Source of the DNA: Sambucus nigra
Lineage: Eukaryota; Streptophyta; Magnoliopsida; Dipsacales; Adoxaceae
Length of the DNA stretch: 64,000 nucleotides
Reading direction: 5' to 3'
NCBI GenBank assembly: GCA_949130495.1
Contig: OX422221.1
Coordinates: forward strand, 158,629,241-158,693,240
Of this stretch, positions 43,124 to 55,248 are shown one piece after another. Every line of letters begins with the position of its first letter. Position 1 is the stretch's first letter. A model generated the notes under the pieces. That model ran no database searches and was not told where the DNA came from. It worked only from the letters and a program-made list of their open reading frames with translations. Made by a program: the position numbers and the translations under genes.

Positions 43124-46100
43124 TGTAATACCCTGCCCTAGAAAATAGGTATTTAACGTTATTTGAAGTGTTTTGTCCAAAGAAAAATTCGAGGAATAAA
43201 TAATCCAAGTGTAACACGTCAAGTAATACGTAAGGTGGCGTATTACGTAAATGGTTTAAACGAAAAAAAATTCAACGATGCATGTGTCGCATTAATGCAT
43301 ATTTAATTTCTAATAGTATTGTCTAGGATGTCCATTAAGTTTGAGAAAAAAATATCAAAGAACGGATGTGACACGGACAAGGTAAATACGACGCGACATT
43401 TAAATGGTACGAAAAGAAAAATATCGCAATATGGGTTAAACGAGAAAGTTTTATGTTGCATGGTTCACACGAGTTTTATTTCGAGTTTATATAATTATTT
43501 TAAGTAATATGGTTAAGTTTCGTGCAATTCGGACAAACAACGAATGCTACGTAAGCATGTGTACTAATTGTCTTACGACGCGCGACACAACGAAAGTCCA
43601 GTCGTGTGCAAATTGTTTAGGACGTCACGGGAGGTAAAAAAAATTGTGAATATTTTTTTGACTCACAAAAATATAAGGAATATTATTATGAAGAGAAAAA
43701 TCGAAAAAAAATACTTTTGTACGAAGGTCCCGATTCTTGCGCGCCTTATACAAGACAGTCCGGGAGGTCAAACGAAAATTTTAAATATGATTTTTTTGCC
43801 TAAAAAATGCAAGGAATATGAATCTCAAGTTAAAAATTGTAAAAAAAATAAAATAAAATTATTTTTAAAGAGAGAAAGTGATACAAATCAGATTTTGGTT
43901 GGTATTTTTGGGCATTTTTCAAATGGGTTTTGGGTTCACATGTTGGTGCATTGTGTTGTCACTTTCCTATATTGGTTTGCAGATCTTGGTAAGTGTTTTA
44001 CACATATTTGAATACACCAACACTTGTTATTTGGGTCATAAGGTGTAAACTTCTCAAAATAGCTTATAAGAGAGAGAGAGAGGTGGGTGCATATGCTCTA
44101 TCAATCAATTCCCATCAGATTTATCATCACTCTCTCTCCCCTTGAACTCCAAAATTCGTAGCTACCCTTGAGCAACCCAAAATCACCATGAAACCACCAT
44201 TTTATGGCATAGAAACACCTTATTTCACCATGTGTAACCATATGAAGGATGTTGGGTTGTTAGATATGTTATTCTTGGAGGTTTGTTAAGGTTTATAGAA
44301 GCTTGAAGATGGGTTTTTGGAGGAGAAGAAGGTAAGCTTGGAGGTAGCTTCCATGGAGGGATTTCTTGTAACCCCTTGAGGCCACCTTTGGAGGTGGGGG
44401 TTACTCCTCCTACACAAACATTTTCACCACCATTTGGAGACATTTTAAGGTGGGAATACTAACCTTGGTTTAGGTTTGAAGTTGAGTATAATTTTATATA
44501 CTTTAATTACATGTATTAGACCTCATATATGTGTGATGATAGTTAGTTTGCATCTATGGGGTTAACTAGTTGAAATCTATGATTTTATTTGCTAATGGGT
44601 TTCAAAGATATATTTCAAATGGATTTTGACATTGATCAAAATTCAGATTATTTTTCTACACATTTTGGGTGTAATAATGTGTAGTAAAGTGGGTATAATG
44701 TATTTATGGGTTTATTATTTTCATCCTTAATGTTTTGAGTAAAAATAGGCGTTTAAAAGAAGGTTTTAAATTAGTTCTAAAAGTGTTAAATTTTCAGAAT
44801 ACTATTCATAGACATTTTATGAAATAAAATGGGTTAAAAGTGTGTTTTAAATAAAGAGAATGTGATTTCTATGATAAGTGATGTTTGAGTTTGTTCATGG
44901 CATTTGATAACTTGAATATGCATTTTTCTACATTAAATAAAGAATTTTATATGTGAATGAATGCTTTCATATTAAAACGATATTTTAAAGTGTGTGAACT
45001 CATCATAAGTAAATAAAGTGGGTTTAATGAGTAAACATGTGAAACAAAAATCTTCATGTAAATAATGAAAGTAAAGAAAACTAAGTGTGAAATAAATGAC
45101 TAAGTATGGGTCCTTATGCAAAAAGTCATAATTAAAGCGTGTGACACTAAGTTTGAAATGTAGAGTGTCAAATGTGTAAATGTAGACTAAAATGGGTTTC
45201 TAGTGTTAAAACTCAAAATTAAAGTGCGTAACACTAAGTTTGAAAGTGTAAATATGTCAAATGTTTGAATATTGACGAAATGAGTTTTAAGTTGTGAAAA
45301 GACATAATTAAAGTGTGCAGGTTTATATATGAGAAATAAGACTTTAATATGTAAAAAGAAAAAAAATGTGATTTTATATATTAAAAAGGGTTCAAATGCA
45401 AAAATGTGTAATTTTGGCAAAGTGAGAAGTTGAACAAGTGTGTTAATGACTAAAATACCTAAGTGTTGAGCTTAGAACTTGAAGGGGTATTTTTGTGAAT
45501 AACACTTGAAAAAGGATATGGTTGCATGTTTTGGTAAAGAAAAATGGTAAATTGGTAATTTACTTAAAGTGTGACATTTTTATGAAATAAAATACTAAAG
45601 AGTGTTTTGGCACTAATATGGAAAGAATAATTTAAGTGCTTAAAGCGGAAATAATTTTTGGGATAAAAATCAATGCGTGCGTGAGAAAAAGGACTTTAGT
45701 GGAATATAATGGTTTTTCCTAAATGAATAATGGAAAAATGGACGGTTAAGCCCAAGGTTTTAGCTTCGGCCCCGAAAAGGCAAATTAATGTGAACATTAT
45801 GAAAATATTGAATACATTGGCAAGATAATGATATTGGATGATGCCGAGATAAATAATTAAGCAGGGCTATGCTGTCCCTAGTGGTGAAAGACCCCAAAAC
45901 CAACTGCAGTTTACTTGGCGCTCGGTGCCGGACGGTGAAATTTCGTGAAACCGTGGTTGTGCGTGTGTTGTGATGGGTGTGTGTGTTGGCGGATTACCTA
46001 AAGATAATGCTATGTAATTAATCGAATATTCATGAAAGAGGCATAAATCGATGGTATTGATCCAATAATTTATTAATGCAACAATAACGCATTAATTGTT

Positions 46101-46834
46101 TAAGGTTCATGTGGTAACATGGGATGGTTAAATAAGGTAACTTAATGATACTTAAGCTACCTAATGAGGCCCAAACCATAATAAACACAAGCGTGTGTTA
46201 TATGAGGCTTTCAATAGGAAAAAAACAGTAGTTTTCTAACACGATGTGTGCGTGTGTTGATGAAAGTCTTGTGATATGGTTAAATAACTCGGGCGTGAGT
46301 TAATTGAATGTAGAGAAAAAATGGTCTTAATGAAAATAAAAGATTTCCCAAACATTGGATATTTGTTGATTATGTGTGAGTTAATGGGAATAAGTGCTAG
46401 TTTTCGAAGCATGATAATACGAAATGACTATTTTGTAAGGCCAGGAAGGCTAAATGGAACCAAATTACGCTTTTGTAATAAAAATGATTAAATACATTAG
46501 CCACATGTGTTTTTTGAAAGTATTTTTTTTTATTTTTTAAAGGAAAACCCCAGATTTATTAGAATAATTGTAGAAAAGCCCTACCATGGTGGCTTGAACA
46601 AGATATAGAAAGCTTAGAAAATGAAAAGGAGAGTTATTTGAACATCTTTATAGATTGAATTCATAAGAGATCTAATCTATAACTTACTTTTGCTAATTTT
46701 AATAGATCTGAAAAATGAGCAAAGAAAGATATGAATTTAGATTGAGCTCCCTGTTTGGCAAGAATGTCAGCCTCTTGATTAGTTTCTCTCCAAGAGTGAG
46801 TAAATCTGACAAAAGGAAGTTGGAGATTTCTAAT

Positions 46835-47125
46835 TTATGAGATAATTTTAATATTATTACAAGGAGGAGCTTTATTGAGGCCATTCAGAGTGTTAATAAT
46901 CAATTTTGAGTCTACTTCCACAAGAACTGGGGAGATGCTAAGAGATTGACAAAGCCTTAATACTCTTAAAATAGCAATGAATTCAACTTGATTGTTTGAG
47001 AAAATGTCTTCATGGGAATATAAATCATGAATAAATCCTCCTTGATGATCTCTGATAATGCCTCCTAAGCCCGCTAATCCTAGATTTCCAAAATAAGAGC
47101 CATTCGTGTTTAGCTTGAATACACA
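46835..47125 (-). pseudogene. L1 RNase H-like domain
   Basis: Reads KLNTNGSYFGNLGLAGLGG, then IIRDHQGG, NNQVEFIAILRVL and VEVDSKLI, ending at a stop. Plant L1 elements carry this RNase H. The first catalytic Asp of the usual NxDGS motif is Asn here; the Glu and second Asp are kept. Confidence 0.65.
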
Positions 47126-48197
47126 TGAGCTTGGAAATTGCCACTTGAGAAGGATGAACTTAGGGATTTTTTTTCTTTTCTATGTGTATCTTAAACATGT
47201 GGGAAATATGGTCAAAATTGTGATAATTTGAAGAGAAAGATTTAGAAGACCATAAATTTACAGCCGCTTAAATGACTTGGGAGATAATAAGGGTCTGATT
47301 CATGACTTCTCCATCATATCTGCTTTTATTTCCGTGCTTCTAAATTTCCCATAAGATAATACCAGGGATAATGATGAGGGGATGTTGAGTAAAGTCAAGA
47401 GAAGATCTCCTTAGCCACCAAGACATCAGCATAACCTTCAAAGAGAGAAAAGAGATTTGCATACCAAAAATGTTAGCAAAAAAAGACCATGTATGCCTGG
47501 CTATAGGACCTTTCAAAAATAAATGATCAAAATATTCATGATAATTAAGGCAACAGGAGCAGGTAGAGGCTAAGTGAATGCCAAATTCTTGAATTTTCCC
47601 ATCGAGAGGAACAATCTGATGATAGCATTTCCAAAGGAATTAGGAAATTTTGAGAGGACAGGCTTCATTCCACATGATTTTTCACATAAAAGAGGAATAT
47701 TTTGTAGTTTTTAGGAGATTCCATGCTGAATTTAAGGAAAATATACCATCTGATTTCAGGGTCTAGATCATTTTTCCCTCTATAAGCTTAGAATTATTGA
47801 CAGATATATCTGATATAGCTGACAATCTTTTCTGAATTTGAGAACCACCAATATTATTATAAGACTTGTATTTGGTCCAGTAGTAATTTGACCAAAGGTT
47901 GTGGTTCATTATGAGATTCTAGCAAATTTTAGAACTGTGGGCTTTACATAAATCTTCTAAGAGTTTGAAACCTAGACCCCCTTCATCAGTAGGGAGGCAG
48001 AGATTTTTCCATTTAATCCATTGATGTTTAGTACCATATTCTTTAGAGGATCCCCAAAAGAATTGACTAAATATAGTTTGGATATGGAAAAGGGTTTTCT
48101 TTGGAGGTTTAAGGAATTCAATTGTGTGAACGGGAATAGAGGAGAGGACAGAACTGATGAGAGTTCTCCTACCAGCTAGAGAAAGGAATTTTATCTT

Positions 48198-48821
48198 CTA
48201 AGAAGAAAGTTTGGATTTTATTTTATGGATGAGGTCTTCAAAGTATTGATGCTTGCTTCTCCCATAGAAGGTTGGACAACCTAAATAATTCAGAGGGTGT
48301 TTTTTGTAGAAAAGATTTGTAAGTTTAGATATGGATCTAACCCTATTGAGAGACACAAAATGATGGACAGTAAAACTACTCTTAAAGAAGTTAATAACTT
48401 GTCCAGAGGCTTTTTCAAAACTTTTCAAGAAATTAATAAGATTTTTGAGACTGTTTGGGCTGCCATTACAGACTAGAATGGTGTCATCTACAAAACTAAG
48501 ATGACTGATGATGGGGCCATTTCTAGGGAGGGAAAAAGGTTTAACTAAACCTTTGAGAATCAAATTATGAAGGCCTTTGTTTAGGGATTCAACTACAAGA
48601 ACAAAGAGGCTAGGAGAAAGGGGGTCTCCTTGTTTTAAACCCTTAGATGATTTAAAAAACCTAGTGGATTCCCCATTAAAAAAAGTTGAGAACCAGTTAT
48701 TGGATATAATTATCCAAATTCTGTCTATCCAAGTTTCAGAAAAACCAAGCTTCCTTAGAGTTTTGATGAGGAAGAGCCAATAGACTCTATTATATGCTTT
48801 TGAAATGTCCAGCTTGATCAC
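48198..48821 (-). pseudogene. L1 reverse transcriptase, central part
   Basis: 207 codons with LINE RT motifs in order: IKLDISKAYNRVYW (first catalytic Asp), GLKQGDPLSPSLFVLVVE, HLSFVDDTILVCNG (catalytic FVDD) and HPLNYLGCPTFYGR. Upstream, a stop separates it from the frame 49556-49077. Confidence 0.85.
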
Positions 48822-49076
48822 TACATCATAACCAAAATACTTCTTACCAATAGATTAAATCAAATATTGGGCCAACATAATGTTATTAGTGATTTATCTT
48901 CCTTTAATGAAGCTTGATTGAGAGGGACCAATGATTAGAGGAAGGATTTCTACCAATTTAGATGCCATGATTTTGGTAATGATCTTGAAGAAGAAATTAC
49001 ACAAGCTGATTGGTCTATAATCTGAGCATGAGCGAGGCTTACTAGATTTAGGAATCAACATGATAAGGGTACTTTT

Positions 49077-49510
49077 TCAACTTTTAGGAAGATCCCCCCT
49101 GTAAAAAACATAAGAAATAGCATTTATGAGGTCAGACTTTATTATAGGCCAAATTTTTTTGTAGAACACTCCATGGAAGCCATCAGGTCCTGCACTGCTT
49201 TCTTCATTTAGGCTTTGTATGGATTTATAGATTTCCTCTTCCTTTGGGATATCATCAGGAATCTTGGTTTGGATAGGAGATATAAAGTTTTCTAGAACAT
49301 CAAGAATTATGTCTTCTCCCTCAATTTCACAATTTGTAAAAGTTGATTCGAAATGAGACACAAAAGCTTCTTTGATATCTGCTTCTTTATCTAACCAACA
49401 TCCATCACTATCTTTAATCTTGTGAATCATTTGATGAAGTCTTCTGGCTTTAATTGAGGAGTGGAACAATTTTGTATTAAACCCCCCCTCTACTAACCAC
49501 TTCCCTTTCA
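49077..49510 (-). pseudogene. L1 reverse transcriptase, N-terminal part
   Basis: Begins within WLVEGGFNTKLFHSS, the conserved segment before LINE RT, then RRLHQMIHKIKDSDGCW and SSAGPDGFHGVFYKKIWPI. The open frame continues upstream to 49556, but bases beyond about 49510 belong to the host LTR. Confidence 0.8.
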
Positions 49511-49949
49511 TTTTTTGAAGGTATATATGTAGATATATAGGTATTTTCACATACATATAGTGTAGCGTGTGAGTATTCCTTTATGCCATTCGTTTCTATA
49601 ATGCATTTTTATATGTTCCCACTGAGCATTCGGCTCACATCCCTCCTTTTTTACGGCAGGTTGCATGTCATTCCGTATTTTGAGAGCGCTGTACAGGTAA
49701 GTAGTTACTTGATTTACGATTATTACGATTAGTAGCCCTGTTTACTTGACCTCGGGGGCACTCCCCTTGGGTCACATCACGTAGTAATTATAAATTTGAC
49801 TCACATGCTAATAAGTGTAACGTTAAATACTATTAAAATTGGATTAAAAACATTATATAGGGTGTTTTATTGTACTTTACAATTAATGTCCGAACCGGAT
49901 TAGGTTAGTCCTTTAATAACCTTTAAATCCGGGTCAGGGCGTTACAACT

Positions 49950-49961
49950 TGGTATCAGAGC
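49950..49961 (+). other. primer-binding site, tRNA-iMet type
   Basis: TGGTATCAGAGC, three bases after the LTR end GTTACA, shows that the second Tekay-type element points right. Confidence 0.9.
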
Positions 49962-51522
49962 TTTACGTTCAATGTTCCTTTCGGGTGTGACGTGGTGAGG
50001 TCGGTAGTGGATCTTTCGGTGTCGTTGTTAATTAGATCCAATCACGCTTTCCTGATGATCGTTTTGATTTACACCTTTATGGTAAAGTTGAGGACTTGAG
50101 CACAATGTGCCCTGCTCTTTGAGCTAGTGATCGGCTAAGTTAGTAGCCATTATTATTTCGCTGCATTAGTTTTGGTAGTGTTAGCTTCCAATAATCGGAC
50201 TTTGGTATAGGTTGTTAGGTGGTGACACCCTACGCTTGTGTGAGATGTATCTTGTGTAAGTTTGATGATTAGAAGGTATTAATAATTTTAGTTTCATCTT
50301 AGCTGGTATGCTTGTAGTTTCATGTACGGGATTAGGTGACTAAGTAGTATGACTTGTGAATAAATAATTCTATGGAAATCAGAATAACTAAGTAACTTGA
50401 TTATGTTTTGGGTTTAGATAAGCTTGAAGATTTCAAGTGATTTAAGAACAAATCCATATAGTCCTTGGGACTTACTGTTAGAAATGGTGGTGTTGAATTA
50501 TGATTTTTGAAAAATGAGGTGGTATTGGGTAATATGATCTTTTATGTCATTAAAGGTATTGGCCTAAAAGTTTTATAGGTAGTACTTGATGCCCCATATC
50601 CTACCAAAAGTTTTATAATGGTGATAACTTATGATCTGGAAAATGGGTATGATGGCTATGTAGTGAGGCACGCTAGTTGTCGTGGCTGAATAATCACTGA
50701 GGTTAAATGATAGGCTATGATGAGTTTGATCTTGGGTTAGCATCATGGATAAGAAGGTGAACTCATGATTGCTCCTTGGATATATGTACTCAGGTTTATC
50801 TAATTAAATGTTAGTGCAAGTAATAGGCTTTCCCTAGTAATGGTGAAATTAAGGTTGTACCATGTAGTACGGTATTGTCGACATCTCTCGTTGATATTAT
50901 GGGATCCCTTATGACTTCAGGAATATAGAGTTATGATTGGTATGACACATAGTGATTGGGATTAGTGTTTGGCCTTTGAGAAAATAATTTTGCGTCCACG
51001 CTCGAGTATTATACTTGAAAGGATTTTTTTTCATGACAACTCTTAGGCTAGGATATGTATGTTCAATTGGCGTCGATTGCATTGGTGATTCTTTCATGAA
51101 GCATTGGGAAAAGTTATCATATTGAGGAATTCATTGTCTATGGGTGATTGTAATACAATTAGTCATGTCATTTGTGGTGGTACCTTAGAGTTAGTTCCGT
51201 GATTTTGTTTATAAGCTTGCATTATGGTATGACTTGGGGAGAATATCGCGAATAGGTTGATACGTGCTAGATTTTACACTTGGGAGACATAGGACGAGAT
51301 GATGTTCATCATGGTTTTAGAAATAACACTCAGAATCGAGTGTTAGGATTAATTATAACACGTGTGTGCGCTAACCGTATGGCTTAATATGACTCTAGTG
51401 AGGAAAATCATTGGGTATTAAGCATGAGTAATGCTTGAAAAATCAAGGAGAAGTTGTAACTAGTCAGATAGTTATGATTTAGGATTACGTAAGACGTCGC
51501 TAAGAATTGTAGCGATGGTCCC
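49962..51522 (+). other. interior of the second Tekay-type element, non-coding
   Basis: No frame with gag or pol motifs. It continues at 54679 after the solo LTR. Confidence 0.55.
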
Positions 51523-54500
51523 TGATAACACATCTTTTCGATTTATGTTGTTGTGGGAAAAGACGGTCAATCAAAAATCCCTTTTGGTACCTACAAACAC
51601 ACTAGAAATGTATATTGGCAAGTAAGGGGTCAATCCGCGCTCTCTAATGTGGACAAGAGCAAAGTGAAAACAAGTAAATTTTTTAAAACAATTATAAAGG
51701 GATATTTATATTACTAAGTATGAACTAAAAATTAAAACTACACTAATAAATAAAGAAAATAATAAAGTGAGCTAAATACGAGGAGAAAATAATTATGAGA
51801 TAATTCAAGGGATAAAAATTCACCACATAACCTATTTATTTTTATTAATTAGTTTGTCTATTTGAAATACCCCAAAACATATATAAATTCAGAAATCAAC
51901 TCTCGTTGCAAATGTAAATTTACATATAGCCTTTTTAGAAGATTAATATTTAAATTTCACATACTCACAAAAATTAGATTTAAACATTTTCTAATAAATC
52001 ACCCGCTAAGGAAAATTTACTAAAAGTATTTTAAATCATTAAAAATACATTTTTAGAGTAGAGAAATTCAAACAACAATATCATTCAAAAATTGCCTATC
52101 TCTAGTTTGATTAATGAATAAATATTGTAATATGAATTTGCAATTTTCTCTCGAAACTAATTCACCCTCTCTTGAGGCATAAATATAAATTGTAAAATTT
52201 TAATATTAATATTCAAAGGGGCATAATAAATAAACAAACCAAAAATAAAAATAATTAAGTTAAGAGTTTCATCTCACCCCTTGAATGGGGTATTTAGCCT
52301 CTCATTATGGTATTATTACATATAAAATATAATAATGACACAATATTAGGCAAACAAAATAAAATGGAATGGAAAAAAAATATGTTGAACCAAGTCTCCT
52401 TGAACCCAGTAAGAATTTTTTTCCAAACATGAATAATTAAGTGCACCCACAAATCTGAGTTTTACAACACACAAAAATATCACTCAACTCACAATTTGTA
52501 TCTCACAAAATATTCTGACTCACTCAAGTCACTAAAAAAATATAAAAAGAAGAAATAAATTTTTTTGTACAATACTACACCAAAAAATGGGGCTCCAAAA
52601 TAAACTGTCCGTCTACTATTCTGTCTCCCTCCGTCTGTGAATGAGAAGGTCACTTTAAATAAGAGGCATGGAGCAAGGGGTAAAAATGAAAGGTATAATG
52701 GAGGATAGTTTAGGAAAAGAAGGTAAAAGGGTTCAAAACATGTGAATTTTATTTTAGGAAAATGGCAGATGCTTGGGACGTGGGGTAAAGAGGCTTGCAT
52801 GGATTATGAAATGAAGGTTAATGGGTGAGTTTTGTTTTGTCTTGGTTTAATCATGTACGATTTTGGTCTTACTTTGGATTTGGTTTATAGCAGGAGATAA
52901 AATCGGGTATTGGGACAAATGGGAGAATTGGGGGTAAAGGGTTTGCATGGAATGGGAAATAAGGCTCGGGTCAATGGGGTTATTATTGGAAAAAGGGGAC
53001 AAAATAAAATCTTACCCCATTCCTTGTAAAAGGAATGTAAAAGGATATATACTTGTCGTCTTCAACCTTGTAAAAGGATGGATAATTGTAACCCTAGATA
53101 AAACTCTGCTTATACACACAGTGGAGAGAGAGAGAGAGTGAACTTATGAGCATTGTATCCAAGGCCATTAGTGCCCAAATTTAGTGGATCACACACTCAC
53201 AGTGGATGTAGGTCTAATTGGCTGAACCACTATACATCATTTTCTTCATTCCTCTTATACTCATCCCCTTCTACACACATTCATAACTCTATTGCTGCCA
53301 GTGTTATTACTGTTTGAGCTCTCCACCTCTTATCTGGTGGTGATAAATCTAATCATCATTAGGGGTATTATTGGAAAAAGGGGACAAAAGTGGACACATA
53401 ACACATGTGGGTCTTCTTTTTATTTTTGCCTTTTGTTGTGTTTTGGCAGGTGGAAAAATCGATTATGGCTTGAAATGGTTATCAAGGTTGCAAATGGGTC
53501 TTTGTGGGTATGTTTGGGTAGAGATGGGTTCGATTCGAGTTCGGGTAAGGTTGTGAGTTGGTCGATTTTTCTGGCTGGAATGGGTCGAAGCTCGGACGGG
53601 GGTAGGTCCGGCCGGACAGCAGGGTCGCGCCGACGGTTTTGGCCATAACAGCAGTTGTTTCCGGCCCGGGTTTGAGGTGAGGATGGGGGCGAACGAGTTT
53701 TGGGCATGGAAGAGGTTCCGGGTTACAGGTCCGTCGTCGGGTTGGGTGGTTTTTGGGTAACACCAGCGAGTTTGGTTGGAAGTGGTGGGTACCAGGTGAT
53801 GGAGCTGGGGTCGGCAAGGGTTGGTCGCCGACGACACGGGATGAAATGACTGGAGTGGTGGTCAGGCCGCGGCAGGTGGCGGCAACAGGTGAGTTGGGTT
53901 AATGGAGGTTTGTTGGTGTTAAGAGAGAGAACGTGGGTGATAGAGGTTGAAGATGAAGGGGTAGGGATTTGTGTGTGATGAGGGTGTATGGCATAAGGTG
54001 TGGATGGGGAGTTGTTTTGGATGTATAAGTGTGGTGTAGGATTATGGGTGTGTGTGTTTAATTTGGACACCTAAGAATAACACTAACTAACTAAAAAAAT
54101 AAAATTACTAAAACTAAAAATCTAAAATTAAATTTCTACTCTAAAAATAAAATAAAGACTCAATTAAAAATGACACTAAAAAGAAGTAAAAAAAAATCTA
54201 TTAAACTAAAAACTAAAATACAAAAAAAAAAAAATCTAATAAAACTAAAAAAAAATAAATGAAATCCTAAAAAATCTAACTAATCAAAATAAAATAAAAT
54301 TATACTAATAAAAATAAAATAGAAAAATAGAAAATAAAACCTAGAAATTCTAAATAAATCTAAAATAAATACTAAAAATAAAATGACTCAAACTAAAAAT
54401 CTAAGAAAAATAAAAAGGCACAAACTAAACACACACGTGCTTTGGGGAAGGTTTAGGGACTGATTTAGTCTCGGGTTGGGGTAGGCTAGGGTTATGGGAC

Positions 54501-54673
54501 AAGGTATTTAGCTCATTTGACTGCAAATTGCATCGAAATAATGCTTTGGACACCGTAACTGCAATCAAGCCTGCACATTGAACATTTACGCGCATAAGAC
54601 CATTATTGTAGAGAATTAGCAACTAAAATACGTATATTCGGGGTATAAAATGTACACTTTTGGGTGCTTATCA
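51523..54673 (-). mobile_element. solo LTR of the Athila-like family, inverted
   Basis: On the minus strand it begins TGATAAGCACCCAAAAGTGT and ends ATGTGTTATCA. It is flanked by GTCCC at 51518-51522 and 54674-54678. At 3151 bp it is longer than the nested element's LTR. The T-rich and G-poor blocks of the family are visible (inverted, about 54070-54420 and 53420-54060). No primer site or interior, so it arose by LTR-LTR recombination. Overlapping frames of 95-124 codons on its minus strand follow the composition bias and are not genes. Confidence 0.9.
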
Positions 54674-54678
54674 GTCCC

Positions 54679-55248
54679 TAAGGAAGAATTTATGTAATTA
54701 TTGTGTTTCACTAAACAAGAAGGATCTCGAGGTTTGAAAGTTAGCACCCGCATGTTGAAATTGTGAAGACTTAAGTATGTTAGGTCAGTAACTAACGTTA
54801 AACAATGAGAAATGTAAATTTGCTTTGGTATGAAAGATAACAAGTAACCTCTGTCTTAAGGAGGGAAGCCTAGCATTTTAGCTTCCCAAGTGAATCGGTT
54901 CCCAAGTCATTGTCCATGGAGAAGGAAAATCATGATTGATGATTCAATCCAGGGCACATGGCTAGGCTAATACTTTAGCGTACATGTAGGTTAGTGAAAA
55001 TTTTAAACTTCAAGTGTACATTGTGGTTAATAATTCACGTGGCATGGATAGCTATTTGAATTTGACTGTTTCATTCTGGCATGACAGTTGCCTGATTCAT
55101 TGCACCTTCTCGTGTCCTCTTTGATCTCGGTAATGGGAAGTTGTTTCAATTATGGGTTGGTATTCAGGTTTAGCATTGCATAGCTCAATAGTGACGCGAA
55201 ATAGGCCATTAGTAATGATAAGTTAAAAAGCGGCACTATTGATGGAGG
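54679..55248 (+). other. interior remnant of the second Tekay-type element
   Basis: Non-coding. Bounded by the solo LTR on the left and the Tat LTR on the right. Confidence 0.45.

Larger units (their letters stand above)
46524..49510 (-). mobile_element. 5'-truncated L1 (LINE) insertion
   Basis: On the minus strand: reverse transcriptase, then a C-terminal RNase H, then an A-rich tail (the T-run on the plus strand at 46523-46538). TTTTTTGAAAGTAT (46510-46523) and TTTTTTGAAGGTAT (49511-49524) are a likely target duplication, 13 of 14 identical. The endonuclease and ORF1 are absent because of 5' truncation. Confidence 0.8.
43124..49946 (+). repeat. 5' LTR of a second Tekay-type element, split by an L1
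   Basis: Starts TGTAATACCCTGCCC and ends GGGTCAGGGCGTTACA. Without the L1 it is about 3.8 kb. A primer site follows at once. The 5-bp target CCGAG (43119-43123) has no visible partner, so the 3' end of this element is lost. A 147-codon frame at 43568-44011 inside the LTR has no recognised domain. Confidence 0.75.

Noticed and set aside
43568..44011. 147-codon frame
   Set aside because: Located inside an LTR, Lys/Ile-rich as expected from AT-rich DNA, no motif.
53420..54070. Several overlapping 95-124-codon minus-strand frames
   Set aside because: They lie in the G-poor block of a solo LTR, overlap in different frames and have only composition-driven content.
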